Shown one piece after another: positions 41,935 through 50,056 of a stretch of DNA of 64,000 nt; position 1 is the first letter of the stretch, and each line of letters opens with the position of its first letter. The notes under the pieces are model-generated. The model was not told where the DNA came from, did no database searches, and saw only the letters and a list, made by a program, of their open reading frames with translations. The DNA is taken from contig NZ_JARPUQ010000002.1 in the NCBI RefSeq assembly GCF_029537735.1, forward strand, positions 860,240 through 924,239. The letters run 5' to 3'. This DNA comes from Robiginitalea aestuariiviva. Its GTDB lineage: Bacteria > Bacteroidota > Bacteroidia > Flavobacteriales > Flavobacteriaceae. The translations under genes and the position numbers were made by a program.

Positions 41935-42315
41935 TCAGTAATCCCGGTTGCTCCGCCCACTGTTGCGGCGCACATCCTGGTGATATTCCCGGATGTTGTC
42001 GCCCCGGTAATCGCGGATGCGCTGGTAACGCTCGCGGGAAAGGTCCAGGTGCCGATAGCGCTCGGGCAGGCGTTCCCGCCGCACCCAGGTGGAGCCCTCC
42101 AGGTATACATACACGTGGGTGTGCAGGTCGTAATACAGGGTTAGGCCTGGAAAATAGATGTAGCGTACCACTTCTACCCGATGGGGATAAAACCAGGGTG
42201 GGGGAGGAGGCCCCTGTCGGTAGGCAAAGACCACCGGGCCGCAGGACAGGACGGTTCCGAGGAGCAATAAGGCTAATAGGGCTCTGACCAGGCGGAAGGC
42301 GTTCGGAGTTTTCAT
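41935..42315 (-). CDS. Small lipoprotein of unknown function
   Basis: From the ATG at 42315 it has 126 residues with a lipoprotein signal (RALLALLLLGTVLSC). The mature part begins with a run of prolines (QGPPPPPWFYP), then VRYIYFPGLTLYYDLHTHVYVYLEG, which resembles a Tyr-rich beta-hairpin, and ends in a basic Arg/Asp/Tyr-rich tail (YQRIRDYRGDNIREYHQD). Similar short proteins occur in Bacteroidota without known function. It converges on the DoxX-like gene with 9 bp between them. Confidence 0.75.
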   Translation of the reverse strand: MKTPNAFRLVRALLALLLLGTVLSCGPVVFAYRQGPPPPPWFYPHRVEVVRYIYFPGLTLYYDLHTHVYVYLEGSTWVRRERLPERYRHLDLSRERYQRIRDYRGDNIREYHQDVRRNSGRSNRDY

Positions 42316-42655
42316 GGCGAATGCTTTTTCACCAAGGTACGGGTGGGGTTTAGTGCGGGAAATGATACGTATCAGCCCCATACCTGTACGAAAAACCCTA
42401 AAAACCCACTCGTTAAAAGGTCAAATTTGCCGACCAAATACCACCATTTGTCATCAGGTGTGTTCCGTTTCCCAATTCCCTTTCCCGTTTGTCGAAAGAA
42501 TGTGTCCCTACTCCGAAACTGTGAATTTCTCATAGGGGCATCGCGGAATTTTAACAAAAATCCCATCATTTCACAGGGAAACCTATGAAAAATTCATAAG
42601 CTTTTCGCGCCATCTTGTTTCACCTTTGACTCACCGAACCCCAAATCTGTGTGTT
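42316..42655. other. 340-bp intergenic region with a long-armed inverted repeat
   Basis: No gene is seen. The stretch lies between two divergent genes and must hold both promoters. GAATTTCTCATAGG (42523-42536) and CCTATGAAAAATTC (42582-42595) form an inverted repeat with one mismatch in 14 bp and a 45-bp middle. It is AT-rich compared with the genes and ends 61 bp before the ATG of the PD40 gene. No clean TAnnTTTG box is seen. Confidence 0.55.
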
Positions 42656-43912
42656 ATGAACAAGTTTATTCACCCCAAAATGCTCTTCAGCCTCTTCGGC
42701 TTGTTTTGCATCTTAAACCTGCAGGCGCAACGCACCAGCCGTGCCGAAGCCGACAAACGAATTGAAGCCTACATGGAACTCGTGAAACTCGGTTACTCCG
42801 ACCGGGAAATCTACGAAGACCTGGGCAACGTGAGTTTCCTCACCGAGAACTATGAAACTGCTGCCTTCTGGTATCAGAAACTGATTGACCTGGCCGGAAT
42901 GGATGCCGTTCCGGAAAGTTACCAGGAGCGGTACCAATATGCCCTGCACAAGGCAGGTATTGTACCGAATCAGGACGTGGCAGCCCAGCGGGACTGGTTT
43001 TCCCGTATCAAGGAAGATTATCAGATTGACCGGAGTTCACATGCCGCCGAACTCACCCGGTCACTGGCGGAGAATTATAAAATGCCCGATTTCGGTCGTG
43101 ATGGCCGCCGGGGAGAGACAGAAGGCCTGGATGCCCTACGGGCTATGTCCGATGCGGACCTCGCGTACATGCAGCAAGAAAACATGCATGAGCAGGTTGC
43201 GTATACTCCTCCGGTAGCACTTACGGCCGACGGGCGTACCGCCTATTTCAGCAAACCCGAACTGGTCAAGCCTCTGTATGGCCTGTTCTCCAAAAAGCAG
43301 CTGGTCCACAAGATCTACCGTGCCGAGAAGGTGAACGGGGAGTGGGCTAACCTGCAAGAGGTAGCCCTGGCACCCAAGTACGCTTCGGCCATGCACCCCG
43401 CAGTTTCTGCGGATGGCAGCCGCCTGTACTTCGCCTCCGACATGCCCGGCACCTATGGTAAATACGACATCTATGTTGCAGATATCGACCACCAGGGTCG
43501 CGCCGGAACGGCACGCAACCTGGGCGAGAAAGTGAACACCCGCAAGAACGACCTCTACCCGAGCCTGGTAGCCGGTGACATCCTCTTCTTTGCCTCCGAC
43601 GGAAGAGATGGCTTCGGAGGCCTGGACCTCTACGCCGCCCGCGTGGCCCGGCGCAGTGTAGGCCTGGCGATCAATATCGGCAGCCCGTTCAACAGCGTGG
43701 ACGACGAATTTGCACTGAACCTCAATACGGACCGGGGCATGGCCTTTGTGATGTCCAACCGCGGCACCCAGGCAGACGATATCCGGGAACTGGTCTTCTC
43801 CTATTACGACCAGAAACGGAACAGCCTGGCACAGAACACCGGGAACTTTATGGAGATGATCTCCGTGCGCCCGGCCAGCAACTCCTATGCGGAAACCTTT
43901 TTTGAGGAATAA
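42656..43912 (+). CDS. TPR/PD40 (TolB-like) protein, PorE-like without OmpA domain
   Basis: From the ATG at 42656 it has 418 residues and a signal peptide ending LQAQ. Residues 25-110 form TPR-like helices (DKRIEAYMELVKLGYSDREIYEDLG, ENYETAAFWYQKLIDLAG). Residues about 190-390 hold PD40/WD40-like beta-propeller units (VALTADGRTAYFSKPE, HPAVSADGSRLYFASDMPG, KYDIYVAD, LYPSLVAGDILFFASDGRDG). This is the layout of type IX secretion component PorE, but the C-terminal OmpA domain is missing. It precedes the PorP/SprF-like gene by 117 bp, so both probably form one outer-membrane assembly. Confidence 0.82.
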   Translation: MNKFIHPKMLFSLFGLFCILNLQAQRTSRAEADKRIEAYMELVKLGYSDREIYEDLGNVSFLTENYETAAFWYQKLIDLAGMDAVPESYQERYQYALHKAGIVPNQDVAAQRDWFSRIKEDYQIDRSSHAAELTRSLAENYKMPDFGRDGRRGETEGLDALRAMSDADLAYMQQENMHEQVAYTPPVALTADGRTAYFSKPELVKPLYGLFSKKQLVHKIYRAEKVNGEWANLQEVALAPKYASAMHPAVSADGSRLYFASDMPGTYGKYDIYVADIDHQGRAGTARNLGEKVNTRKNDLYPSLVAGDILFFASDGRDGFGGLDLYAARVARRSVGLAINIGSPFNSVDDEFALNLNTDRGMAFVMSNRGTQADDIRELVFSYYDQKRNSLAQNTGNFMEMISVRPASNSYAETFFEE

Positions 43913-44029
43913 CCCATTAAAACCCTGAGCGTAAAGCTCCTACCGCCCACCCTCCAACACCGGGCGGATCGTGAACCATACGTCAACCCCCGGGCAGGCT
44001 TAACCCGCCTGCCCTTAAATGACAACCCG

Positions 44030-45703
44030 ATGAACGTTTGGAAACACATCACCGAAAAAACACCAGCCTTGTTGCTGCTGGGCCTCCTGATGGGCGCCCC
44101 GGCTGCGATGGCTCAACAAAGCGAAACGCAGAATTTCAGCGTGAAAAGCCCCTTCCACAACCAGTTATTTTTTAACCGGTTCCTGATTAACCCCACCTTT
44201 TCGCTGGTGAGGGAGAACAAGTCCTACCTGAACATCCTCCATAGAAATCAGTATGCGACTTTTGAAGACAATATTCAGAATTATTACCTGGGCTTCAGCA
44301 ATAAGCTCAACGAACGGACTGCCATGGGAATTGGCGTCTATGGCCAGTGGGAAGGCGTGGTACAGGAATTTGGTTTTAACGCCAACTACGCCCGTGCCGT
44401 GAAGCTGTCCGACAAGAGTGCGCTTACCTTTGGCGCCAACCTGACCTATGTAAGCCAGGGCCTTGCCCAGAACCGTATCGTAGCCCAGGATGCAGATCCT
44501 GCCCTGCAGGAGGCCTCCAAACAGAGCAAGATTGCCGTACAGCCCGGCGTTGCTCTTTCCGTTGGGCGGTTTGACGTAGCCCTGTACGGGAAAGACCTGA
44601 TCCGGTACAACCAGACCACCAATGAACTGGTAACTGGGTTTAACACCAGCAACCTGCACGCATCCCTGCAGTACACCCAGCCGCTGAACGGCAGCGGTGG
44701 CCTGTTCGAAGGCGGGCGCCTGATGCCACTGTTGCAGGCCGGGCGCAATGCAGAGGATCGTTTTACCTATATCGCTTCTATGCTGCTGGACCTGCCCTCC
44801 TACGGATGGTTGCAGACCACCTACGACGACACCTACGGGATGTCCATGGGGCTTGGGTTTAACCTGAACCACCGCCTGTCCCTGGGGTACCTGATGGAAA
44901 AAGACCTTTCCGAAGAAGGCGGAAACCTGGGATGGAACCATGAACTTTCCCTGGCATATACCTTCAAGGATGACGAGAAATCCGGCGATGCCTTTGCCGC
45001 CAACAACCAGAGTAAAGACAAACAGATCGACAATATCGTGCGGAACTACGAAGAGCAGATTGCCGATTTGCGCGCCCAGCGGGATGCCGAGCGCGATGCC
45101 AGCCGGGTGGTGAACGAGCACTCCCTGGCCTACGAGAACCGCCTGATCCTGGACGAGCTCATGTACCGTCAGGATTCCATCGAAGAGGCCCGTACGGCCA
45201 TGTTCGAGCAAAGATTTGACAACCTGGTGCGTACCATCCGCAATGAAATGCGCCAGCAAGACACGCCTGCCACCCCCGAGAAAATCCTCGGCACACGGCA
45301 CACACGGACCGCAGTGGCCAGCGCCGCCCCTGCCAAGCCGGTTACAAACAAGCCCTATACGCCTGTGGCGAAAAGGGATTTCAATGAGTTACCTATCAAA
45401 GCTAAGAATCGGTCAGATGTCGTTGGGGTATCATCTGGTTATTACCTGATTGCTAATGTTTACAAGAACAAGAAGTATTTGAATGCTTTCATGAAATCGT
45501 TGGAGGAGAAAGGTTTGAATGCGAAGCAATTCTATAACACAGAGAACGGGTTGTATTATGTATATCTGGCCGATTTTGATAGTAAGATGGATGCCAAATC
45601 CGCGTACGTAACGGATCTTGGCGGTGCCTACCAGGATGAAAAGTGGATTATGGAGGTCTACAATAATCCGGTGGCAACCGCAGAGGTACAGTACCAGCAA
45701 TAG
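44030..45703 (+). CDS. PorP/SprF-like outer-membrane barrel fused to a SPOR-like domain
   Basis: This 557-residue protein has a signal peptide (LLLLGLLMGAPAAMAQ). Residues 35-305 form a PorP/SprF-type barrel (HNQLFFNRFLINPTFSLVREN, YYLGFSNKLNERTAMGIGVYGQW). A coiled coil of charged residues runs at about 320-420 (IVRNYEEQIADLRAQRDAERD). The last 80 residues (GYYLIANVYKNKKYLNAFMKSLEEKG, YYVYLADFDSKMDAKSAY) look like a SPOR peptidoglycan-binding domain. In gliding Flavobacteriaceae such proteins help a large adhesin to be secreted or anchored; no adhesin gene is next to it here. 45421-45600 has 37% GC against 58% for 45121-45300 (hand count). Confidence 0.85.
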   Translation: MNVWKHITEKTPALLLLGLLMGAPAAMAQQSETQNFSVKSPFHNQLFFNRFLINPTFSLVRENKSYLNILHRNQYATFEDNIQNYYLGFSNKLNERTAMGIGVYGQWEGVVQEFGFNANYARAVKLSDKSALTFGANLTYVSQGLAQNRIVAQDADPALQEASKQSKIAVQPGVALSVGRFDVALYGKDLIRYNQTTNELVTGFNTSNLHASLQYTQPLNGSGGLFEGGRLMPLLQAGRNAEDRFTYIASMLLDLPSYGWLQTTYDDTYGMSMGLGFNLNHRLSLGYLMEKDLSEEGGNLGWNHELSLAYTFKDDEKSGDAFAANNQSKDKQIDNIVRNYEEQIADLRAQRDAERDASRVVNEHSLAYENRLILDELMYRQDSIEEARTAMFEQRFDNLVRTIRNEMRQQDTPATPEKILGTRHTRTAVASAAPAKPVTNKPYTPVAKRDFNELPIKAKNRSDVVGVSSGYYLIANVYKNKKYLNAFMKSLEEKGLNAKQFYNTENGLYYVYLADFDSKMDAKSAYVTDLGGAYQDEKWIMEVYNNPVATAEVQYQQ

Positions 45704-45839
45704 GCCCATCTTAACCCGCAACGGAAACCGGTAACCCGGGCACTTTGGCACACGCAAGCAGAACACGCCCCTGATCTCTTGCCCAACCAAACAGCTATGG
45801 CCATCAGGCCGAAGCCCGGCTCCGGTCCGCTGCTCCCTG

Positions 45840-45880
45840 AAAAGCGCTGCAATCCTTCCCAAAGGGTTGCGGCGCTTTTC
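45840..45880 (+). terminator. Terminator after the PorP/SprF-SPOR gene
   Basis: AAAAGCGC ... GCGCTTTT with inner pairing GCAA/TTGC and CCC/GGG. It lies 137 bp after the stop codon and is followed by TCTATTTT. The long distance means a 3' untranslated segment of about 140 nt. Confidence 0.75.
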
Positions 45881-46444
45881 TATTTTACGCCTGAATTTCA
45901 CAAACCGCCGAGTCGGTAAACGGCACCAAATCCGATGAAATACACTCCAAATGTGCACTTTATCGAAAAAATCTGCATTTCCTGGGTGTGTATGGGGGCA
46001 ATTTGTACTTTTTCACCATACAACCCAAATCTCCATAATATGATGACGTACTTCTACCCCCGAAAGCACGGCATGAAATCCAGGAAAGTCTTTTCCGGAC
46101 CGTCTGCCCCAAAAGGTTCTCCTCCAGAAAGCGACTGCCTCCTTCCAACAAGGTAGTGGCCCAGGACGGTTCATGCATGTGAAGCACTCCGGCAAAGGGA
46201 AGTAATTTCCCGCGAAGCCCGGTAATGCCCCATCCCGAATTTTTCAGGAAACCCCTAGCGCGCGTTCCCTTGTCTGGCGTATCCGTTGGTCGGATAGGTT
46301 TAGGTAGCGTAATGCCAGCAGGAAACTCTTGCCAGGGGTTCGGTCTCCCGCCTTTTACGGCGGGAGCCGGAGGGCATTTTTATCTCCATTTTATTAACCA
46401 TTGCAGGAGCTCAACCCTACATTTTCAACCCAAATCTTTATGCA
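45881..46444. other. Long gene-free region upstream of the LuxR-type regulator
   Basis: With the 3' tail of the barrel gene, 741 bp have no convincing gene; the only open frames are short, without family likeness and with rare codons. The stretch holds several hairpins: GGGAA-GTAA-TTTCCC near 46197, ATCCG-TTGGT-CGGAT near 46280, and CTCCCGCC-TTTTAC-GGCGGGAG at 46345-46366, followed about 10 bp later by a T-run. A long leader or a small RNA is possible. I cannot name one. Confidence 0.5.
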
Positions 46445-47077
46445 ATGACAACTACTACATTACGGGTAATGGCCATCGACAGCGACCCCCGCTTTCAGGA
46501 AGCCTACCCTTATTTTTTCAGCACGTACAGGGAATTCGACCTGGTGGGGATGTACCCCAGCCTGGAAGATGCCCTGGAGGATTTTGACCAGGTGAAGCCG
46601 GACATTATTCTCTCCGAAGTAAACCTGCCCTTTCGCTCCGGGATCGAGGCCATAGCGGAAATCCGCAAACGGAACTCCCAGGCCCAGATCATCATGGTGA
46701 GCGAGGAAAACACCTTCGAGGTGATTAAACAAGCCTTTAAATTCGGGGCTTCCGGATACCTCACCAAGCCCATCGACCAGGCCCGCCTGTACAGTGCCCT
46801 GAACTCGGTGCGCTATGAAGGGGCTGCCATCAGCAGTGATATTGCCCGTCAGGTGATCTCCATGTTCCGGCGGAAACACTACGACTGTTTTTCACAGCGC
46901 GAAAATGAAATTATCGAGTACCTGAGTCAGGGTGCCACCTATAAGATGATTGCGGAAAAACTGTATGTAACGCCCAGTACCATCAACTTCCACATCCAGA
47001 ACATTTACCTGAAGCTGGATGTGAATTCCAAATCGGAAGCCCTGCAGAAATTGCGGCAGATGGACCTGGCGTCTTAA
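46445..47077 (+). CDS. LuxR-type response regulator with Glu at the phosphoacceptor site
   Basis: This 210-residue protein has an N-terminal receiver (residues 6-125) and a C-terminal NarL/LuxR HTH (about 145-205; SQRENEIIEYLSQGATYKMIAEKLYVTPSTINFHIQNIYLKL). The receiver keeps the acidic pair (AIDSDP, Asp12 and Asp14), Ser86 and Lys108 (YLTKP). Where the phosphorylated Asp should be, it has Glu58 (IILSEVNLP). It therefore cannot be switched in the usual way and may be permanently on. It lies downstream of the barrel gene, without a kinase next to it, and probably regulates that locus. Confidence 0.9.
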   Translation: MTTTTLRVMAIDSDPRFQEAYPYFFSTYREFDLVGMYPSLEDALEDFDQVKPDIILSEVNLPFRSGIEAIAEIRKRNSQAQIIMVSEENTFEVIKQAFKFGASGYLTKPIDQARLYSALNSVRYEGAAISSDIARQVISMFRRKHYDCFSQRENEIIEYLSQGATYKMIAEKLYVTPSTINFHIQNIYLKLDVNSKSEALQKLRQMDLAS

Positions 47078-47108
47078 GAATAGTTGCTTTGTGGGATTAG
47101 CTACTATT

Positions 47109-47153
47109 CCATCAGTGGCGCGGGCCGTAGCCATAGCGGCCCGCAGCTGATGG
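47109..47153 (+). other. Strong hairpin in the 3' region of the LuxR-type gene
   Basis: CCATCAG...CTGATGG outer and GCGGGCCG...CGGCCCGC inner stems around a TAGCCATAG loop. There is no T-run behind it, so it is not a simple terminator; a true terminator comes 27 bp later. It could protect the 3' end or bind a regulator. Confidence 0.55.
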
Positions 47154-47179
47154 TACCTGCACCCCCAACAACTCCGGTA

Positions 47180-47204
47180 AAGGCCCGCTTTGGCGGGCTT
47201 TTTT
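47180..47204 (+). terminator. Terminator after the LuxR-type regulator
   Basis: GCCCGC-TTTG-GCGGGC followed by TTTTTT, about 105 bp after the stop codon. Confidence 0.88.
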
Positions 47205-47395
47205 ATGTTGTCTCGGTTCTTTAGCACACTTCCTTCCTTTTTAATCGGGCTCATTCCAGCTGGCGCCGTGCAGCAGGGCCCACATTATTTATTACCTTCC
47301 GGAAGATAACCAAGAGGCAAACGTTTTGGGATGCAGCAGGTCTGCGACGCAGATTAGCCATCCTCCTTTTTCTGCGTGGCGCCTGTAGAAATGGG

Positions 47396-47412
47396 GGTAC
47401 GCATTACGTACC
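47396..47412. promoter_or_regulatory. Inverted repeat just before the AraC-type gene
   Basis: GGTACG-CATTA-CGTACC, a perfect 6-bp inverted repeat that ends 15 bp before the ATG at 47428. It may be an operator or a hairpin at the ribosome site. The other 190 bp of the gap show no gene and no clear promoter. Confidence 0.4.
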
Positions 47413-47427
47413 AAGGTTAGGATTTGT

Positions 47428-48567
47428 ATGAACATCGAAGCAATCATTAATTTTCTTCTGATTGCCGGGGTTGTACAGGGCTTCCTGTTTAACCTGGCCA
47501 CCTTCCTTTTCCGTAAAAAATACGGGATGGTGGTCCTTTACCTGAACCTGGTGGTGCTGTTTATCTCCCTGAACAACCTCCAGGCCTGGTTGTCGAGTAA
47601 CGGATATAGTTCGGACCACTTCTTCTGGCGGGCCATGGTAGTGCCCTGGTATATCCTGGTATTTCCCAGTTTCTACAACTTTATGCGCGAATACCTGGGC
47701 GTAAAGGATCGTACCTTGAATTTTTTACCCTGGATTATAGGGTTGTTTTGCCTGGAAGTAGCGGTTAGGGCAGGGGTCATCCTAACTTCGGCAGACCTTA
47801 GCGCTGTTCTCCTGGAAGAGCGGGTAGAGCATTACAATGTACTCGAAGAGTTTGTCAATATGGCCATTTCCCTGGCTATTTTCCTTAGGGCCTGTCAGTT
47901 GGTTTTTTTGAAAAGAAAGTGGTACAGGGAATTCCTGTCGTTTGACGACATCCGATGGATCAAGTTGTTCCTGATATTGGGGATGGCGATTATCCTGTTC
48001 TGGATGTTTGGATTAGGACTAAGGGCTTCCGAGGGCTTTTACAAATCCCATTATTTCATGTTGCGACTGGCAGATTCGGCCCTTCTCTACTGGATAGGTT
48101 ACCAGGGGCTGTACCGCTATAATCTGGTGCAGGATCGCATTCAGATTCGCAAGTCCCTGCACGAATCCGGGCACCGCCTCACCCCGAAGGCCCTTCCAGC
48201 TACGGACCGGCTGCAGGAGAAGCATATGAAGGAATTCAAGGCGTTGCGGGAGGAAATCCTGGAAGCCAGAAAGTATATGGACCCGGACCTGAGCCTGGAA
48301 AAACTGGCCCGGGAACAGGGCGTAAGCACCGGCCACCTGTCCCGGATCATCAATCTCTATGGCAGCCAGAGCTTCAACGATTTCATCAATGAACTGCGGG
48401 TGGACCAGGCCCGGGTATTCCTTTCGGACCCGGACTATGCGCCCTACACTATCGTCTCTATCGGGCTGGAATGCGGGTTTAACTCCAAATCTACCTTCTA
48501 TTCGGCTTTTCGGAAGTTTGCCCATATGACCCCCTCGGAATTCCGGGAGCGCAAGGCCGGGGTTTAG
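47428..48567 (+). CDS. AraC-type transcriptional regulator with membrane-bound N-terminus
   Basis: This 379-residue protein has seven probable membrane helices in the first 230 residues (LLIAGVVQGFLFNLATFLF, GMVVLYLNLVVLFISLNNL, WIKLFLILGMAIILFWMFGLGL and others). The C-terminal AraC domain has two HTH units (LSLEKLAREQGVSTGHLSRIINLYG and YTIVSIGLECGFNSKSTFYSAFRKFAHMTPSEFRERK). It belongs to a common Bacteroidota class of membrane-bound AraC regulators. Signal and targets are unknown; the TauE-nitroreductase-aminotransferase genes follow on the same strand. Confidence 0.92.
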   Translation: MNIEAIINFLLIAGVVQGFLFNLATFLFRKKYGMVVLYLNLVVLFISLNNLQAWLSSNGYSSDHFFWRAMVVPWYILVFPSFYNFMREYLGVKDRTLNFLPWIIGLFCLEVAVRAGVILTSADLSAVLLEERVEHYNVLEEFVNMAISLAIFLRACQLVFLKRKWYREFLSFDDIRWIKLFLILGMAIILFWMFGLGLRASEGFYKSHYFMLRLADSALLYWIGYQGLYRYNLVQDRIQIRKSLHESGHRLTPKALPATDRLQEKHMKEFKALREEILEARKYMDPDLSLEKLAREQGVSTGHLSRIINLYGSQSFNDFINELRVDQARVFLSDPDYAPYTIVSIGLECGFNSKSTFYSAFRKFAHMTPSEFRERKAGV

Positions 48568-48639
48568 AGTCTGGCCTGTACCCTCCAACAGGGGTTGCGC
48601 CCCAGTGATTATTTGGGAGATAACCCGTACTTTTACCCT

Positions 48640-49398
48640 ATGGAAGCCTGGTACCATTATGTCTTGCTGGTTGTGGTAGGGTTTGCCGTAGGTTTTATCA
48701 ATACGGTGGCCGGCGGGGCTTCCCTGATCTCCCTCCCGGTATTGATCTTCCTGGGGCTCCCGCCTGCGGTGGCCAATGGCACCAACCGGGTGGCCATTGT
48801 GCTGCAAACGGCAACAGCCGTGGCCGGGTTCCGCAGCAAAGGGGTCAGTACCTTTCCCTTTAATCTGTACCTGGGTGTTTCCGCCCTGTTGGGTTCCATT
48901 CTGGGGGCCTCTATTGCGGTAGACATTAAGGGAGATACCTTTAACCGCATCCTGGCCATTATTATGGTGGCGGTGGTGTTACTAATCGTTTTCAAGCCGC
49001 GCATTAAAGTGGCGGACCTGCAGGAGCGCATTACCGGGAAATACCTTTGGCTGGGCTGCCTGGTCTTCTTTTTTATCGGTATTTACGGTGGGTTTATCAA
49101 TGCGGGGATCGGGTTTATCATCATTCTCTTCCTGCATTATGTGCACCGCATGAATCTGGTACGGGTGAATGCCACCAAGGTGGCGGTGGTTTTTATCTAT
49201 ACCCTGGCGGCCCTGGCCGTCTTTATCCTGAATGACAAGGTGATCTGGAAGGTTGGTCTGGTACTGGCCATCGGCAATGTGCTGGGGGCTTGGTTTTCCA
49301 GCCGGATCTCCGTGGCAAAGGGCGACGGTTTTATCAAGACGTTCCTCGTAGTCATGGTACTGGCCATGGCCGTGCGCCTCTGGTTTTTTACTACCTAG
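48640..49398 (+). CDS. TauE/SafE family membrane permease
   Basis: From the ATG at 48640 it has 252 residues and about eight helices. The family signature is present twice: VGFAVGFINTVAGGASLISLPVLIFLGLPPAVANGTNRVAI in the first half and FFIGIYGGFINAGIGFIIILFLHYVHRMNLVRVNATKVAV in the second. It probably exports sulfite or organosulfonates. The nitroreductase gene starts 11 bp later. Confidence 0.92.
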   Translation: MEAWYHYVLLVVVGFAVGFINTVAGGASLISLPVLIFLGLPPAVANGTNRVAIVLQTATAVAGFRSKGVSTFPFNLYLGVSALLGSILGASIAVDIKGDTFNRILAIIMVAVVLLIVFKPRIKVADLQERITGKYLWLGCLVFFFIGIYGGFINAGIGFIIILFLHYVHRMNLVRVNATKVAVVFIYTLAALAVFILNDKVIWKVGLVLAIGNVLGAWFSSRISVAKGDGFIKTFLVVMVLAMAVRLWFFTT

Positions 49399-49409
49399 TA
49401 CACGACTAT

Positions 49410-50051
49410 ATGAAACAGACCCTCGATGCCCTGAAGTGGCGCTATGCCGTAAAAAAATTCAACCCCAAGGGGGTGCTATCCGAGGCACAGGTGACACGGC
49501 TGAAGGAAGCCTTTAATCTCACCGCCACCTCCTACGGGTTACAGCCCGTAAGGCTGCTGGTCCTAAGGGACCGGGGCCTGCAGCAGCAGCTGGTGGACCA
49601 TGCCTATGGGCAAAAGCAGGTGGCCGACGCCTCCCATGTACTTATATTCTGTATTGAGACCCGAATAGACCGGGAGTATATTGACACCTATTTTGAACGC
49701 GTCCGTGAGGTTCGGGGCACCGACCCGGAAATCCTGGAGCCTTTCCGGCAAAACCTGGTCCGCGATTTTGGGGGTAAAACCCCGGAGGCCATCCGGATCT
49801 GGGCCACACACCAGGCGTATTTGGCCCTGGGAAATCTGCTGACCGTTTGTGCCCTGGAGGGGATAGACGCCTGCCCTATGGAAGGGTTTCAGCCGCAGGC
49901 TTTTGACCGGCTGCTGGGGCTGGACCAACAAGGGCTAACGTCCGTTTTGGCACTTCCGGTAGGATTCCGGGCCCAGGACGACCCTTTTGCCGGGATGCGC
50001 AAGGTCAGGAAAGACCTTGGGGATTCCATCATTGAACACATTGTAAAGTAA
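49410..50051 (+). CDS. NAD(P)H-dependent nitroreductase-family oxidoreductase
   Basis: From the ATG at 49410 it has 213 residues. The flavin-binding pattern of nitroreductases is visible: LDALKWRYAVKKFNPKGVLS (Arg and Lys), TATSYGLQPVRLLVL, then ATHQAYLALGNLLTVCALEGIDACPMEGF and LPVGFRAQDDPF near the end. It uses FMN and NAD(P)H; substrate unknown. It sits 5 bp before the DegT gene in one operon with TauE. Confidence 0.92.
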   Translation: MKQTLDALKWRYAVKKFNPKGVLSEAQVTRLKEAFNLTATSYGLQPVRLLVLRDRGLQQQLVDHAYGQKQVADASHVLIFCIETRIDREYIDTYFERVREVRGTDPEILEPFRQNLVRDFGGKTPEAIRIWATHQAYLALGNLLTVCALEGIDACPMEGFQPQAFDRLLGLDQQGLTSVLALPVGFRAQDDPFAGMRKVRKDLGDSIIEHIVK

Positions 50052-50056
50052 GGCCT

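Noticed and set aside
45935-46156. 73-residue frame in the gene-free stretch
   Set aside because: It has no hydrophobic segment or family likeness, no promoter or good codon use, and another frame overlaps it on the other strand.
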